DNA of 33,008 nucleotides from an uncultured Elusimicrobium sp. (GCA_947305555.1 CAMZDW010000011.1:1-33008); one strand, 5' to 3'; positions 17,620 through 28,128 are shown, numbered from the stretch's first letter. Notes: a model not told the origin generated them from the sequence alone. Made by a program: numbers and translations.

Positions 17620-19071
17620 ATGCGAACTAATCCACATATTTTAGAAATTAATACACGTTCGTGGCTTCATCGTTTATCAGAAGAATACGGACATCCGTTC
17701 ACATTAGGAGATGTCCCTGAAGAGTTTTTAGATAGAGCAAAAACACTGGGTTTTGATGCTATTTGGTTGATGGGCGTTTGGCAAGAAAGCCCGTCGGCGC
17801 GGGCGATTGCTCGTGCTTCTAAAGAAGTGCAAGATCAAATTCGTGCCGTCAAACCGGATTTTAATACGGAGGATATTTCCGCCTCTCCTTATGCGGTGTA
17901 TGATTACGTGGTGGATGATTCGTTAGGGGGAAATGAAGCCATTCAAAAATTGCGGGAACGTTTACGTGAAAAAGGAATTTTGCTTTTATTGGATTTTGTA
18001 GGCAATCATATGGCTATTGATGCTCCCGTTGTCAACGAAAATCCGGATTTATTTATCAATACGGGTACGCAGGGACCTTCCATCCATAAAGATTGGTTTT
18101 TTCAAAATAAAAACGGCATTTATATTGCACACGGACGTGACCCCTATTTCGCCCCATGGACAGATACCGCGCAGCTAAATTATTTTAATCCCAAGACGCG
18201 TGAATTTATGCTTAATAATTTGCGCCGTATTGCTCAAATGTGCGACGGCGTTCGCTGTGATATGGCAATGCTTGCCCTAAATAAAGTGCACAGGGATACT
18301 TGGTGGGAATTTATTGGGGGAGATCTGCCGAAAGAAGAATTTTGGCTCCAAGCGCTTACAGCCATACGCGAAGATCACCCAGAATTCGTATTTATTGCCG
18401 AAGTATACTGGGGGCTAGAGTGGGAAATTCAAGAGATGGGATTTGATTACACGTACGATAAGGTGCTGTATGACCGGTTGCGTTTCTCCAATCCCGAAGA
18501 TATTAAAGGCCATTTGCGCGCCGAACATTTGTATCAAATGCGTTCGCTCCGTTTCACCTCCAATCACGACGAAGAGGAGGCATTGAAGGCTTTTGGACGT
18601 GAAAAATCACTCGCAGCCAGTGTAATTATTGCTACGTTACCCGGGGCACGGTTATTTCACTTGTTCCAAATTTTGGGACGTAGCACACGGATGCCTATTC
18701 AATATGCGCATGATTCTTTCCCCATAGAAGAAGAAGTACGTGCCTATTATCATAAACTTTTTACGATTGCTTCCGCACCGGCCTTTCATGGGGGACAATG
18801 GTCTATGTACGGGGTGGAAAGTGCAGGGGATGACACGTTCCACAACATTTTAGCTTGGCAGTGGAAACAGATGAATACTGGGAAACTGGTGGTTATCAAT
18901 TATAGCCCGAGTCCGGCCCAGGCGCATGTAACTCTAAAAGGATTCCAAGGCGAAATTACGGAAGAGTTTTCCGGGCGGAAAATTAATATCTCTCCGGAGG
19001 TAATTTCCCAGGGAGCTACCCTTCAACTATTGCCGTACGAAAGTAAAATCTTTACGTATACGGTTCATTAG
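17620..19071 (+). CDS. GH13 alpha-amylase family enzyme
   Basis: A 483-residue glycoside hydrolase family 13 protein with all four conserved regions. They are DFVGNH (125-130), GVRCDMAML with nucleophile D214, FIAEVYW with acid/base E261, and FTSNHDE with H316 and D317. The TIM barrel begins at the N-terminus (ILEINTRSWL) and a beta-rich C-terminal domain covers about 395-483. There is no signal peptide, so it acts in the cytosol, probably on glycogen-derived glucans or a small alpha-glucoside. Hydrolase versus transglycosylase cannot be decided. It starts behind its own promoter. Only 9 bases separate its stop from atpZ, so it heads the ATP synthase operon, a notable arrangement. Confidence 0.9.
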   Translation: MRTNPHILEINTRSWLHRLSEEYGHPFTLGDVPEEFLDRAKTLGFDAIWLMGVWQESPSARAIARASKEVQDQIRAVKPDFNTEDISASPYAVYDYVVDDSLGGNEAIQKLRERLREKGILLLLDFVGNHMAIDAPVVNENPDLFINTGTQGPSIHKDWFFQNKNGIYIAHGRDPYFAPWTDTAQLNYFNPKTREFMLNNLRRIAQMCDGVRCDMAMLALNKVHRDTWWEFIGGDLPKEEFWLQALTAIREDHPEFVFIAEVYWGLEWEIQEMGFDYTYDKVLYDRLRFSNPEDIKGHLRAEHLYQMRSLRFTSNHDEEEALKAFGREKSLAASVIIATLPGARLFHLFQILGRSTRMPIQYAHDSFPIEEEVRAYYHKLFTIASAPAFHGGQWSMYGVESAGDDTFHNILAWQWKQMNTGKLVVINYSPSPAQAHVTLKGFQGEITEEFSGRKINISPEVISQGATLQLLPYESKIFTYTVH

Positions 19072-19080
19072 GGAGGAGCT

Positions 19081-19335
19081 TTGGGATTCGGGGGTTTTTC
19101 TAAACAAGACCATCTGCAAATTTCTTCGTTGGGAATGGAATTTGCGGTAGCAGAGCTTTTAGGAATTGGTCTTGGATTTTGGTTAGATAGTAAGTGTGGA
19201 ACAACCCCTTGGATGTTACTGGTAGGAGCTGTAGTTGGTTTTGCGTTGGGATTTTATATTATTTTCCGCGCTGCCAAAGAAATGGAAAGACAAGCCCAGG
19301 CAGGTAAGGTAAAAAAAGACAATGGACGTAGCTGA
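19081..19335 (+). CDS. atpZ: AtpZ/AtpI-like ATP synthase accessory membrane protein
   Basis: An 84-residue protein with two membrane helices (about 22-38 and 44-64) and a charged tail, typical of the AtpZ/AtpI group. It ends one helix hairpin with FWLDSKCGTTPWMLLVGAVVGF, as AtpZ proteins do. Family members help assemble the c-ring or handle magnesium. The start is TTG, with AGGGAGG just before it; the alternative ATG at 19135 would remove the start of the family domain. Its 3' end overlaps atpB by 14 bases. Confidence 0.8.
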   Translation: MGFGGFSKQDHLQISSLGMEFAVAELLGIGLGFWLDSKCGTTPWMLLVGAVVGFALGFYIIFRAAKEMERQAQAGKVKKDNGRS

Positions 19336-20083
19336 AATTATTTCTCATCACATTTTAGATCACGACTGGGGTTTATCTCTTGGTGGGTGGCGTTTGCCTA
19401 TCACGACACATTCAGTTACTATTTTTGTGGTCAGTGTACTTTTGTTGGTGGGGCTTGTGTATATTTCCCGCGCACGGGCAAGCCGGAGTGGACGGCTACT
19501 GACCACGCTTGCAGAATCCTACATTACCTTCGTTCGTGACAGTCTGGTTCTTCCCAATATGGGAGCGGAAGGACGAGGTTTCTTGCCGTATTTTTGTACG
19601 TTATTTTTGTTTATTTTGTCGATCAATTTAGCCGGAATGATTCCGGAAATGAAAACGGCAACTTCTAACATTTCTGTAACAGCCGCCTTGGCGATTTGTT
19701 CCGGTGGGGTAATCTTATACAGCGGGTTAAAATACCACGGAATAATTGGTTTTCTAAAAGGGTTTGTTCCTTCGGGAACACCCGTGTGGCTGGTACCGCT
19801 TATTTTTCCATTAGAAATTATCAGCACAATTATCAAAGTTTGCGTATTGGCGATTCGTTTATTTGCCAATATGCTTTCAGGACACATGGTGCTGTTATGT
19901 CTGCTATTAATTATTTTTATTGTGGGTAAGATGCATATCGCTGCCGGTGCAGGGGCACTTTTACCGGCGATGGTGTTGGAAATTTTTATGACGTGTTTGG
20001 AGTTGTTAGTTGCTTTTTTGCAGGCGTATGTATTTACACTGTTAACCGCTATTTTTGCAGGAAGTGTCATTCATACGCATTAA
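19322..20083 (+). CDS. atpB: ATP synthase F0 subunit a
   Basis: A 253-residue membrane subunit that forms the proton half-channels next to the c-ring. The essential arginine is R179 in LAIRLFANMLSGHMV, equal to R210 of E. coli. Five or more membrane helices are visible, with LPYFCTLFLFILSINLAGMIP (88-108) and the final helices ending in AFLQAYVFTLLTAIF. The start lies inside the atpZ coding region. The ribosome site is weak, so coupling to atpZ translation is likely. Confidence 0.96.
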   Translation: MDVAEIISHHILDHDWGLSLGGWRLPITTHSVTIFVVSVLLLVGLVYISRARASRSGRLLTTLAESYITFVRDSLVLPNMGAEGRGFLPYFCTLFLFILSINLAGMIPEMKTATSNISVTAALAICSGGVILYSGLKYHGIIGFLKGFVPSGTPVWLVPLIFPLEIISTIIKVCVLAIRLFANMLSGHMVLLCLLLIIFIVGKMHIAAGAGALLPAMVLEIFMTCLELLVAFLQAYVFTLLTAIFAGSVIHTH

Positions 20084-20116
20084 TTTATTTACGGGCGTTG
20101 CCCAAAGGAGAAAAAA

Positions 20117-20344
20117 ATGGAACTTGTAGCACTTAAATATATTGCCGCCGGGATCGGCGCAGGACTGACCGTAATCGGGGCGGGCCTTGGTTTAGGTAAA
20201 ATCGGTGCGGCCGCCTTGGAAGGGACTTCTCGCCAACCGGAAGCAGGTCCGGATTTACGTACCACCATGATTATTATTGCTGCTCTGTTAGAAGGGGCTG
20301 CCATGTTGGGGTTAGTCATCTGCTTGCTTACGATGGTGATGTAA
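20117..20344 (+). CDS. atpE: ATP synthase F0 subunit c
   Basis: A 75-residue two-helix proteolipid with the conserved loop SRQPEAGPD (38-46) and the ion-binding carboxylate E59 in helix 2. Set against the sodium-binding c subunit of Ilyobacter, the ligand Q32 is leucine, S66 is glycine, T67 is alanine and Y70 is leucine. The sodium site is therefore absent and the ring is probably proton-specific. A strong AAAGGAG ribosome site, the best in the operon, fits the need for many copies per complex. A short GGGC-GTT-GCCC hairpin lies just before it. Confidence 0.96.
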   Translation: MELVALKYIAAGIGAGLTVIGAGLGLGKIGAAALEGTSRQPEAGPDLRTTMIIIAALLEGAAMLGLVICLLTMVM

Positions 20345-20365
20345 TAAACAACGGGAAAAACCGCT

Positions 20366-20860
20366 ATGGAAGATTTACTCAAGCCCGATTACGGGGTGAT
20401 GATTCTTACAATTTGCAACTTTCTGCTTCTGGTATATTTGCTGAAGCGTTTTGCTTGGAACGGGCTGATTGGTGCGCTGGAAAAACGGGAAGAAAAAGTG
20501 GCCAGCGACGTCAAACAAGCTGCAGATGACCGGCAAACTGCTGAAAAATTAAAACAGGAGCTGGAAGAGCGATTGTCCCAAATTTCAACGGAAGCTTCCA
20601 AAAAAATGGCGGAAGCTGTTAAATTGGGGCAAGCACAAAGAGCAGAATTATTAGCCCAAACGCAAGAACAAGCCAAACGCTTATTAGATCAAACAAAAGC
20701 ACAATTAGAAGCAGAAAAGAATCAAGCGTTGGCAGAAGTGCGTAATGAGATCGTTCGCACGGCTGTGTTAGCTGCCGAAAAAGTAGTACGCGAACAGATT
20801 AGTACACAAGCCGCAAATGAGGCGGTAGATCGTGTGCTTGCAGAGATTGAGAAGAAGTAA
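20366..20860 (+). CDS. atpF: ATP synthase F0 subunit b
   Basis: A 164-residue stator subunit with one N-terminal membrane helix (about 10-29) and a long charged helical region rich in alanine, glutamate, lysine and glutamine that dimerises as a coiled coil. Length and order are normal. It ends 2 bases before the atpH start, whose ribosome site lies within the atpF end. Confidence 0.94.
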   Translation: MEDLLKPDYGVMILTICNFLLLVYLLKRFAWNGLIGALEKREEKVASDVKQAADDRQTAEKLKQELEERLSQISTEASKKMAEAVKLGQAQRAELLAQTQEQAKRLLDQTKAQLEAEKNQALAEVRNEIVRTAVLAAEKVVREQISTQAANEAVDRVLAEIEKK

Positions 20861-20862
20861 TT

Positions 20863-21390
20863 ATGAACAGTACAAACCGGATTGCAGCCCAACGTTATGC
20901 GGCGGCTTATGATGCATTAAGTAAAACAAACGAGGAAGCTTCTCGCAGGAGCGTCTTGTTGCATGAAGTTCAAATGGCTTTGGATTCCCAACAAGAAGCC
21001 ATGAACAGTCCGCGAATTACGCTACAAACAAAAAAAGAAGTGGTGCGTACGGCATTATCTGGTTCTCCGGAAACAGCGAACTTTATTGAACTGTTGTTGG
21101 AAGCAAAACGGTATTATTTACTGCCGGAAATTACACGTCGTGTAGCTACATTGTTAGATGATCGTTTGGGTATTGTCCGGGCGCAGGTGTATGCGGCTAA
21201 AGAACTCACGGCTGCGCAGAAAAGGCATACGGAACAAGTATTGGCTAAGCGTTACGGCGGAGAAATAAAAGCGGATTTTATTACAGATCCCAGTCTTTTA
21301 GGTGGTTTAAAAATTATATGTCGCGGCGAACAAATAGACGGAAGTTTGCAAAGACGATTTGCTAAATTGGAAGAAGAATTAACAAAATAA
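20863..21390 (+). CDS. atpH: ATP synthase F1 subunit delta
   Basis: A 175-residue subunit that links the F1 head to the b stator. The N-terminal helical domain starts with NRIAAQRYAAAYDAL. The C-terminal domain contains YAAKELTAAQKRHTEQVL and ends with the family-type stretch DPSLLGGLKIICRGEQIDGS. It is placed between atpF and atpA, as usual. Confidence 0.94.
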   Translation: MNSTNRIAAQRYAAAYDALSKTNEEASRRSVLLHEVQMALDSQQEAMNSPRITLQTKKEVVRTALSGSPETANFIELLLEAKRYYLLPEITRRVATLLDDRLGIVRAQVYAAKELTAAQKRHTEQVLAKRYGGEIKADFITDPSLLGGLKIICRGEQIDGSLQRRFAKLEEELTK

Positions 21391-21402
21391 CGGTATTTTT
21401 AT

Positions 21403-22929
21403 ATGGCAATCAGACCCGAAGAAATAACCAGCATTATCAAAAGTAAAATTGAACATTTTGATACCTCGGTAGATATTAATGAAATTGGAACCGTCATCCA
21501 AGTGGGTGACGGGATTGCCCGTGTGCACGGGTTGAACCAAGTCAAAGCCTCTGAATTGGTAGATTTTGGCAATGGCGTAAAAGGCATGGCGATGAACTTG
21601 GAATATGACAATGTGGGTTGTGTGCTAATGGGGCCGGACCAACAAGTTCATGAAGGTACTACCGTAAAACGTACGGGGGAAGTAATCAGCATTCCGGTAG
21701 GACCGGATGTGATTGGGCGTGTAGTGGATCCTTTGGGTAAACCCTTAGACGGTAAGGGGGAAATCAAAACGGAAAAAACAATGCCGCTAGACATTGTTGC
21801 TCCGGGAATCATTGATCGCCAGCCTGTCAAGCAGCCACTACAAACCGGGATTAAAGCCATTGACTCCATGGTCCCGATAGGCAAGGGGCAGCGCGAGTTG
21901 ATTATTGGTGACCGCCAAACGGGGAAAACCGCCATTGCGTTAGATGCCATTATTAACCAGAAAAATATTCCGGCAGCAGAGCGTTGTATTTGTATTTATG
22001 TAGCAGTCGGCCAAAAACAGAGTACGGTGGCCCAAGTGGTTAAAACATTAACTGATTTTGGCGCGATGGATTATACCGTGGTTGTGTCTGCAACGGCATC
22101 TGATCCGGCGTCGCTTCTGTATATTGCGCCGTATGCCGGTTGTGCTATCGGCGAATATTTCATGTGGCAAGGAAAGGATGTGCTGATTGTGTATGACGAT
22201 TTGTCTAAACATGCACAAGCCTATCGCCAAATGTCCCTTTTGTTGCGTCGTCCGCCAGGACGTGAAGCCTATCCCGGGGACGTGTTTTACTTGCATTCAC
22301 GCTTACTGGAGCGTGCCTGCAAACTGTCCAATGAAAATGGCGGCGGTTCACTGACGGCGTTGCCTATTATTGAAACGCAGGCTAACGACGTGTCTGCCTA
22401 TATTCCTACCAACGTAATCTCTATTACGGACGGACAAATTTATTTGGAAAGCAGTCTCTTTTTAAGCGGTATTAAACCGGCGGTGAACGTCGGGTTATCC
22501 GTTTCGCGCGTAGGTGGTTCTGCTCAACGTAAAACAATGCGTAAAGTGGCCGGAACATTGCGTATTGATTTGTCTCAATATCAAGAGCTGGCTGGTTTTG
22601 CTCAGTTCGGTTCGGAGTTGGATAAAGAATCCCAACGCCAAATTGAACGTGGTAAACGCATGACAGAACTATTGAAACAAAACCAATATTCACCGCTTAA
22701 GGTGGGAGAAGAGGTTTTGGTCTTGTACGCAGGAACACATGGATACTTGGATACCGTTTCAGTAGCAGACGTGCTTAATTATGAACAACAATTGCTTAGC
22801 TACGTGCGTAGCGAACACGCTGCGGTGTTGGATGAGTTGAACCAATCCCAGGAATTGACCGAAGCGTTAGAAGGGAAAGTAAAATCTTTGTTAGATGAAT
22901 TTAAAACGGTTTTTAGAGCCGGTAAATAG
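21403..22929 (+). CDS. atpA: ATP synthase F1 subunit alpha
   Basis: A 508-residue non-catalytic nucleotide-binding subunit of normal length. Walker A is GDRQTGKT (169-176, K175). The arginine finger lies in [37 protein letters not shown] is the highly conserved central segment. The gene ends 9 bases before the HldD-like epimerase gene, which separates it from atpG. In most bacteria atpG follows atpA directly. Confidence 0.97.
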   Translation: MAIRPEEITSIIKSKIEHFDTSVDINEIGTVIQVGDGIARVHGLNQVKASELVDFGNGVKGMAMNLEYDNVGCVLMGPDQQVHEGTTVKRTGEVISIPVGPDVIGRVVDPLGKPLDGKGEIKTEKTMPLDIVAPGIIDRQPVKQPLQTGIKAIDSMVPIGKGQRELIIGDRQTGKTAIALDAIINQKNIPAAERCICIYVAVGQKQSTVAQVVKTLTDFGAMDYTVVVSATASDPASLLYIAPYAGCAIGEYFMWQGKDVLIVYDDLSKHAQAYRQMSLLLRRPPGREAYPGDVFYLHSRLLERACKLSNENGGGSLTALPIIETQANDVSAYIPTNVISITDGQIYLESSLFLSGIKPAVNVGLSVSRVGGSAQRKTMRKVAGTLRIDLSQYQELAGFAQFGSELDKESQRQIERGKRMTELLKQNQYSPLKVGEEVLVLYAGTHGYLDTVSVADVLNYEQQLLSYVRSEHAAVLDELNQSQELTEALEGKVKSLLDEFKTVFRAGK

Positions 22930-22938
22930 GAGAAAAAC

Positions 22939-23877
22939 ATGGACGCGAAATCTCGAAAAAAATATTTAGTTACCGGTGGGGCCGGATTTGTGGGCAGCAA
23001 TATTGCCAAAACCTTGGATGCGCAAGGTCACGAAGTTACTGTATTGGATGATTTTTCTAAAAACGGAAACTTCAAAAATTTGATTGGTTTTAAGGGGGAT
23101 GTCATTACCACCGATTTGTTTACTTCTGCTCCAAAAGATATGTATTTTGATGCCATCTTTCACGAAGCGGCTATTACCGATACAACGGTGATGGACCAAA
23201 AAGCGATGATGGAACAAAATGTAGAAGCCTTCAAAAATTTGTTAAACTTCGCTGCGGAAAATGAAATCAAAAAAGTAATTTACGCTTCCAGTGCGGCGAC
23301 GTATGGTAACGGACCTGTTCCCAACGTAGAAACGCAACCGACACACCCGGAGAATGTGTACGGCTTTTCCAAAGCCATTATGGATAATGTCGCCCGTCAG
23401 TTTGCCGAAGATAACAACGACATGACGATTATCGGGCTTCGTTATTTCAACGTGTATGGTCCTGGGGAATATTATAAGGGCAAAATGGCCAGTATGGTGT
23501 TCCAGTTATATAACCAAATGAAAGCCGGTAAACGGCCGCGCGTATTTAAATACGGAGAACAACAACGCGATTTTGTGTATGTGAAAGATATTGTCAAAAT
23601 CAATTTGTGCGCCCTTACGAATGGAAAAGAAACGGGTGTATTCAATGCTGCTACAGGGGTGCCGCGCGATTATAACGCCATCATTGAAAACTTAAATAAG
23701 GCGTTGGGTACCCATTTAGAGCCGGAGTATATCGATAATCCGTATCCGTTCTTCCAACTTAAAACACAGGCGGATATCACCAAGTCTAAAGAAAAACTTG
23801 GTTATACGCCGGACTATACCTTGGAAGAAGGGATTGCGGATTACGTGTCCATTTTAGAGGGACGTACCGCCCAGTAG
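22939..23877 (+). CDS. hldD: HldD-like NAD(P)-dependent sugar-nucleotide epimerase, inside the atp operon
   Basis: A 312-residue extended short-chain dehydrogenase, most similar to ADP-glyceromanno-heptose 6-epimerase, which makes the heptose donor for lipopolysaccharide core. It has the Rossmann motif TGGAGFVGS (12-20), IFHEAAITDTT (73-83), YASSAATYG (115-123), the catalytic Y141 and K145 in VYGFSK, and K180 in YYKGKMAS, matching K178 of E. coli HldD. QRDFVYVKD and the QLKTQADIT stretch also match. It lies between atpA and atpG with gaps of 9 and 6 bases and the same strand. A related epimerase specificity cannot be excluded. Confidence 0.82.
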   Translation: MDAKSRKKYLVTGGAGFVGSNIAKTLDAQGHEVTVLDDFSKNGNFKNLIGFKGDVITTDLFTSAPKDMYFDAIFHEAAITDTTVMDQKAMMEQNVEAFKNLLNFAAENEIKKVIYASSAATYGNGPVPNVETQPTHPENVYGFSKAIMDNVARQFAEDNNDMTIIGLRYFNVYGPGEYYKGKMASMVFQLYNQMKAGKRPRVFKYGEQQRDFVYVKDIVKINLCALTNGKETGVFNAATGVPRDYNAIIENLNKALGTHLEPEYIDNPYPFFQLKTQADITKSKEKLGYTPDYTLEEGIADYVSILEGRTAQ

Positions 23878-23883
23878 GAGCTT

Positions 23884-24783
23884 ATGGAATCATTACGCGA
23901 TATCCGGCAAAATATTAAAGCCATCAAATCCACGCAGCAGATTATGCAAACGATGAAGATGATTTCAAACGCGCGTATCCGCAAAGCGCAGGATGCGATG
24001 ACGGCTGCTCGGCCGTTTGCCAAGAAAATGCTGGAGATGGTAACTGATTTGAAGCAGGAAGTGTTAGCGCTTCCACAACCGGAAATGGGTGAAAGTTGGG
24101 CCAGTCGATTTTTTATCAACCGTACGGGAAACCCGGATAAAATAGGTGTACTCGTCATTACGGGCGATAAGGGATTAGCCGGTTCATTTAACGCCGTTAT
24201 TTTGCGTGCGTTGATGAAATTTCTAAGAGAAAATCGTAATAAGCAAATATTTGTGTTCGCCGTGGGCAAAAAAGGACGTGATTTTTTGGCTCGGTTGCGC
24301 ATGCCAAACCTACAAATAGTGTACGAAAGCGTAGGTATTTTTCCTAAAGTATCTTACGCACACGCAGAACTTTTGGGGGAGGCCATGATGAAGTTCTTTT
24401 TGAAAGAGAACCTTGGCAATATAACGTTAATTTATAACGATTTTAAGTCCATGGCCAGCCAAAACCTTGTCCAACAGGAATTTTTACCCTTTGATCATTT
24501 GCCGCAAGCACAACCGGACCAGCACGAATTTGAGTTTGAACCGGGCGTGTTAGATATTTTCAAATTGCTTGTGCCGCGTCTTATCAAAGCGAACATGTAC
24601 CGTATTTTGTTGGAGTCACAAGCCGCCAACCTGGCTGCCACTACGAATGCCATGGATGCGGCCAGCAAAAATGCCGGTGAAATTGTAGAAGCCTTAGGTC
24701 TTAAATTAAATAAAGTACGTCAAGCGGGAATTACCAATGAAATTTTGGATATTGTCAACGGAGCAGAGGCTCTTAATAATTAA
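23884..24783 (+). CDS. atpG: ATP synthase F1 subunit gamma
   Basis: A 299-residue central stalk subunit, slightly longer than the typical 285-290. The N-terminal helix has RQNIKAIKSTQQIMQTMKMI (8-27) and the C-terminal helix ends LNKVRQAGITNEILDIVNGA. The ribosome site TAGGAG overlaps the hldD stop codon, which ties its translation to the epimerase gene. Confidence 0.96.
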   Translation: MESLRDIRQNIKAIKSTQQIMQTMKMISNARIRKAQDAMTAARPFAKKMLEMVTDLKQEVLALPQPEMGESWASRFFINRTGNPDKIGVLVITGDKGLAGSFNAVILRALMKFLRENRNKQIFVFAVGKKGRDFLARLRMPNLQIVYESVGIFPKVSYAHAELLGEAMMKFFLKENLGNITLIYNDFKSMASQNLVQQEFLPFDHLPQAQPDQHEFEFEPGVLDIFKLLVPRLIKANMYRILLESQAANLAATTNAMDAASKNAGEIVEALGLKLNKVRQAGITNEILDIVNGAEALNN

Positions 24784-24790
24784 CGAATAG

Positions 24791-26218
<1,428 letters not shown>

Positions 26219-26221
26219 TCT

Positions 26222-26632
26222 ATGGTCAAAAAATTACGCCTCAATTTAATCACACCGGAAAAACAACTGCTTTCCAACGAGGAAGTAGACTTTGTGGCGT
26301 TGCCGGCTTTCTTGGGTGAAATGGGAGTTTTGCCTGGGCATGTAAACATGCTGGTACAGCTTGGCATGGGCTCTCTTCGCTATAAGAACGGAAAAGAAGA
26401 AAGCGAATTTGCGGTGCTTGGCGGATTTGTAGAAATTGTGGATGATGAAGTCAATGTCTTTGCTGAAGGAGCTGATTTGGCTGAAGAAATTGATGAAGAA
26501 GCCGAGAAACAAAAAATAAAAGCAGCCAAAGCCTCGCTTTCGCGCAAAGATGCCGATATTGATTTTGAGCTGGCAGAAATGGAATTAAAACAATCGATTG
26601 CACGTATGAAGGTAAAACGTCGTCGACGTTAA
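26222..26632 (+). CDS. atpC: ATP synthase F1 subunit epsilon
   Basis: A 136-residue rotor subunit that couples rotation and inhibits ATP hydrolysis. The N-terminal beta-sandwich contains LITPEKQLLSNEEVDFVALPAFLGEMGVLPGH, split here by the usual loop, and VLGGFVEI. The C-terminal helical hairpin is rich in alanine, glutamate and lysine and ends in a basic KRRRR tail. It starts 3 bases after atpD. No terminator follows, so transcription may continue into the SPFH gene. Confidence 0.94.
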   Translation: MVKKLRLNLITPEKQLLSNEEVDFVALPAFLGEMGVLPGHVNMLVQLGMGSLRYKNGKEESEFAVLGGFVEIVDDEVNVFAEGADLAEEIDEEAEKQKIKAAKASLSRKDADIDFELAEMELKQSIARMKVKRRRR

Positions 26633-26664
26633 AATTTTAAAGAAGGAATAATTAAGGAGAATTT

Positions 26665-27471
26665 ATGAATAGAACCCCTGGAACTGTAAATTGGACGGCT
26701 ATTTTTATCCCGTTCTTTTTGTTGGTGCTTGTATTTTTAGCATTTGGCTCGTACTTTACGGTATCGGCCGGAAACGTAGCGGTAAAGCTGCGTTTTGGTA
26801 AACTTGTCGGCGCCTATGGAGAAGGTATCCATTTCAAATTGCCGCTTGTAGATACAGTAGAAAAATTTTCTGTGCGTATTAAAAAAGATTCTTTTGATAC
26901 GGAAGCCTTTTCTAAAGACTTACAGACGGTTGGTTTGACCCTGGCAATCAACCACCGCATTTTGCCCAAAACGGTAGAATCTATCTATCGCAATTTAGGG
27001 CCGGAATATACGTCCACGGTATTAAAACCGATGGTGGAAGAATGGACGAAAGCTGTCATCGCCAAATATTCGGCAGACAGTTTGATTTCCAACCGTATTC
27101 AGGTAGCCAAAGAACTGGATGAAATTCTAAAAGCAAAAATGGCAGAGAAAGAAGTTATTGTATCTGATATCGCCATTACCAACTTTGAATTTTCCAAACA
27201 GTTTTTAAAAGCAGTAGAAGAAAAGCAAATTGCCGAGCAAGAAGCCAAACGCGCGACGAACCTCGTTGAGAAAGTGAAAAAAGAAGCGGAACAGAAAATT
27301 TTGCAAGCAGAGGCAGAAGCCAAATCTTTACGCTTGCAACGTGAAGTGGTTTCGGATAATTTGATTAAACTTCGCCAAGTAGAAGCACAATTAAAAGCAA
27401 TTGAAAAATGGGATGGCCGCATGCCGACGTATCTGGCTGGCGACCAAATGCCTTTTGTAATGACAAAGTAA
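26665..27471 (+). CDS. SPFH/prohibitin (band 7) membrane protein
   Basis: A 268-residue protein with one N-terminal membrane helix (about 10-34). An SPFH domain follows, starting VSAGNVAVKLRFGKLVGAYG (33-52) with GIHFKLPLVDTVEKF. A long charged coiled coil covers about 195-250, with an EKQIAEQEAKRA stretch typical of prohibitin-like proteins. Such proteins form large membrane rings that organise domains or regulate the FtsH protease. A strong AAGGAG site stands before the ATG, 32 bases after atpC, so it may be part of the same transcript. Whether it serves the ATP synthase is unknown. Confidence 0.88.
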   Translation: MNRTPGTVNWTAIFIPFFLLVLVFLAFGSYFTVSAGNVAVKLRFGKLVGAYGEGIHFKLPLVDTVEKFSVRIKKDSFDTEAFSKDLQTVGLTLAINHRILPKTVESIYRNLGPEYTSTVLKPMVEEWTKAVIAKYSADSLISNRIQVAKELDEILKAKMAEKEVIVSDIAITNFEFSKQFLKAVEEKQIAEQEAKRATNLVEKVKKEAEQKILQAEAEAKSLRLQREVVSDNLIKLRQVEAQLKAIEKWDGRMPTYLAGDQMPFVMTK

Positions 27472-27505
27472 CAGTAATTGTTATTTTGTAATTGCGTTGA
27501 AAACC

Positions 27506-27534
27506 TTGACGTAGTTTTTTGTTTTTAGTAAATT
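27506..27534 (+). promoter_or_regulatory. Possible promoter of the pilin-like gene
   Basis: TTGACG (27506-27511), 17 bases, then TAAATT (27529-27534). The -35 is good and the -10 is weak. Confidence 0.45.
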
Positions 27535-27569
27535 TAGCGGAAGGTTACCACCCGTTAGGAGGATGTGTG

Positions 27570-28106
27570 ATGAATAAAAATAAAAGAGGATTTACGCTGA
27601 TAGAGTTATTGGTAGTAGTACTTATTATCGGTATTTTATCTAGTGTGGCGTTACCACAATATCGAAGATCAGTAGATAAGGCTCGGTATGCGGAAATTCA
27701 TGCAACGGGCAGACAATTGGCCCGGATGTTGGAAGTGTATTTTGATGAAAACGGGGAATATCCACACCGTTGGCGTGATTTGAGTGTTGAAATCCCTAAT
27801 TGTAGCGAACCGAATACCAATGATGCCGATTTGACGTGCGGTCGTTTCTTTTGTGATTTGGGAAATGAAGAAGGTGGACTCAGCCTTAATTTTTACTGTA
27901 AATTCGGTTCACGGGCAAACCAAGAACCTGGATTGCCGTTGGTAAGATATTTTTATGCTCACACAGGTAGTGCAGATGCCGGCAGATTTACTTGTCAAGC
28001 TTATAGTGCAGGAGACTCTACTGAAGCTGATAAAAAACGCGCAAAGGCCGTGTGCAAGAGTTTGTGTATACAAGCCGGTGATAATTCTAACTGGTGTTAC
28101 ATCTAG
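27570..28106 (+). CDS. Type IV pilin-like / pseudopilin protein
   Basis: A 178-residue protein with a class III signal: a short basic leader MNKNKRG, then [20 protein letters not shown] with glutamate at position 5 of the mature protein. Prepilin peptidase should cut after G7. The N-terminal helix continues to about residue 50, and the globular part carries eight cysteines (in NC, TC, FC, YC, TC, VC, LC and WC contexts), suggesting disulfides. The start is set by TAGGAGG 7 bases before the ATG, although the frame is open to 27519. It could be a pilus subunit or a type II secretion pseudopilin. The assembly genes are not in this window. Confidence 0.9.
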   Translation: MNKNKRGFTLIELLVVVLIIGILSSVALPQYRRSVDKARYAEIHATGRQLARMLEVYFDENGEYPHRWRDLSVEIPNCSEPNTNDADLTCGRFFCDLGNEEGGLSLNFYCKFGSRANQEPGLPLVRYFYAHTGSADAGRFTCQAYSAGDSTEADKKRAKAVCKSLCIQAGDNSNWCYI

Positions 28107-28128
28107 TACAAACATGGAACAACTTTCT

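Noticed and set aside
27519-27569. Longer start for the pilin-like protein
   Set aside because: It would put 17 extra residues before a standard prepilin leader, and TAGGAGG clearly serves the ATG at 27570.
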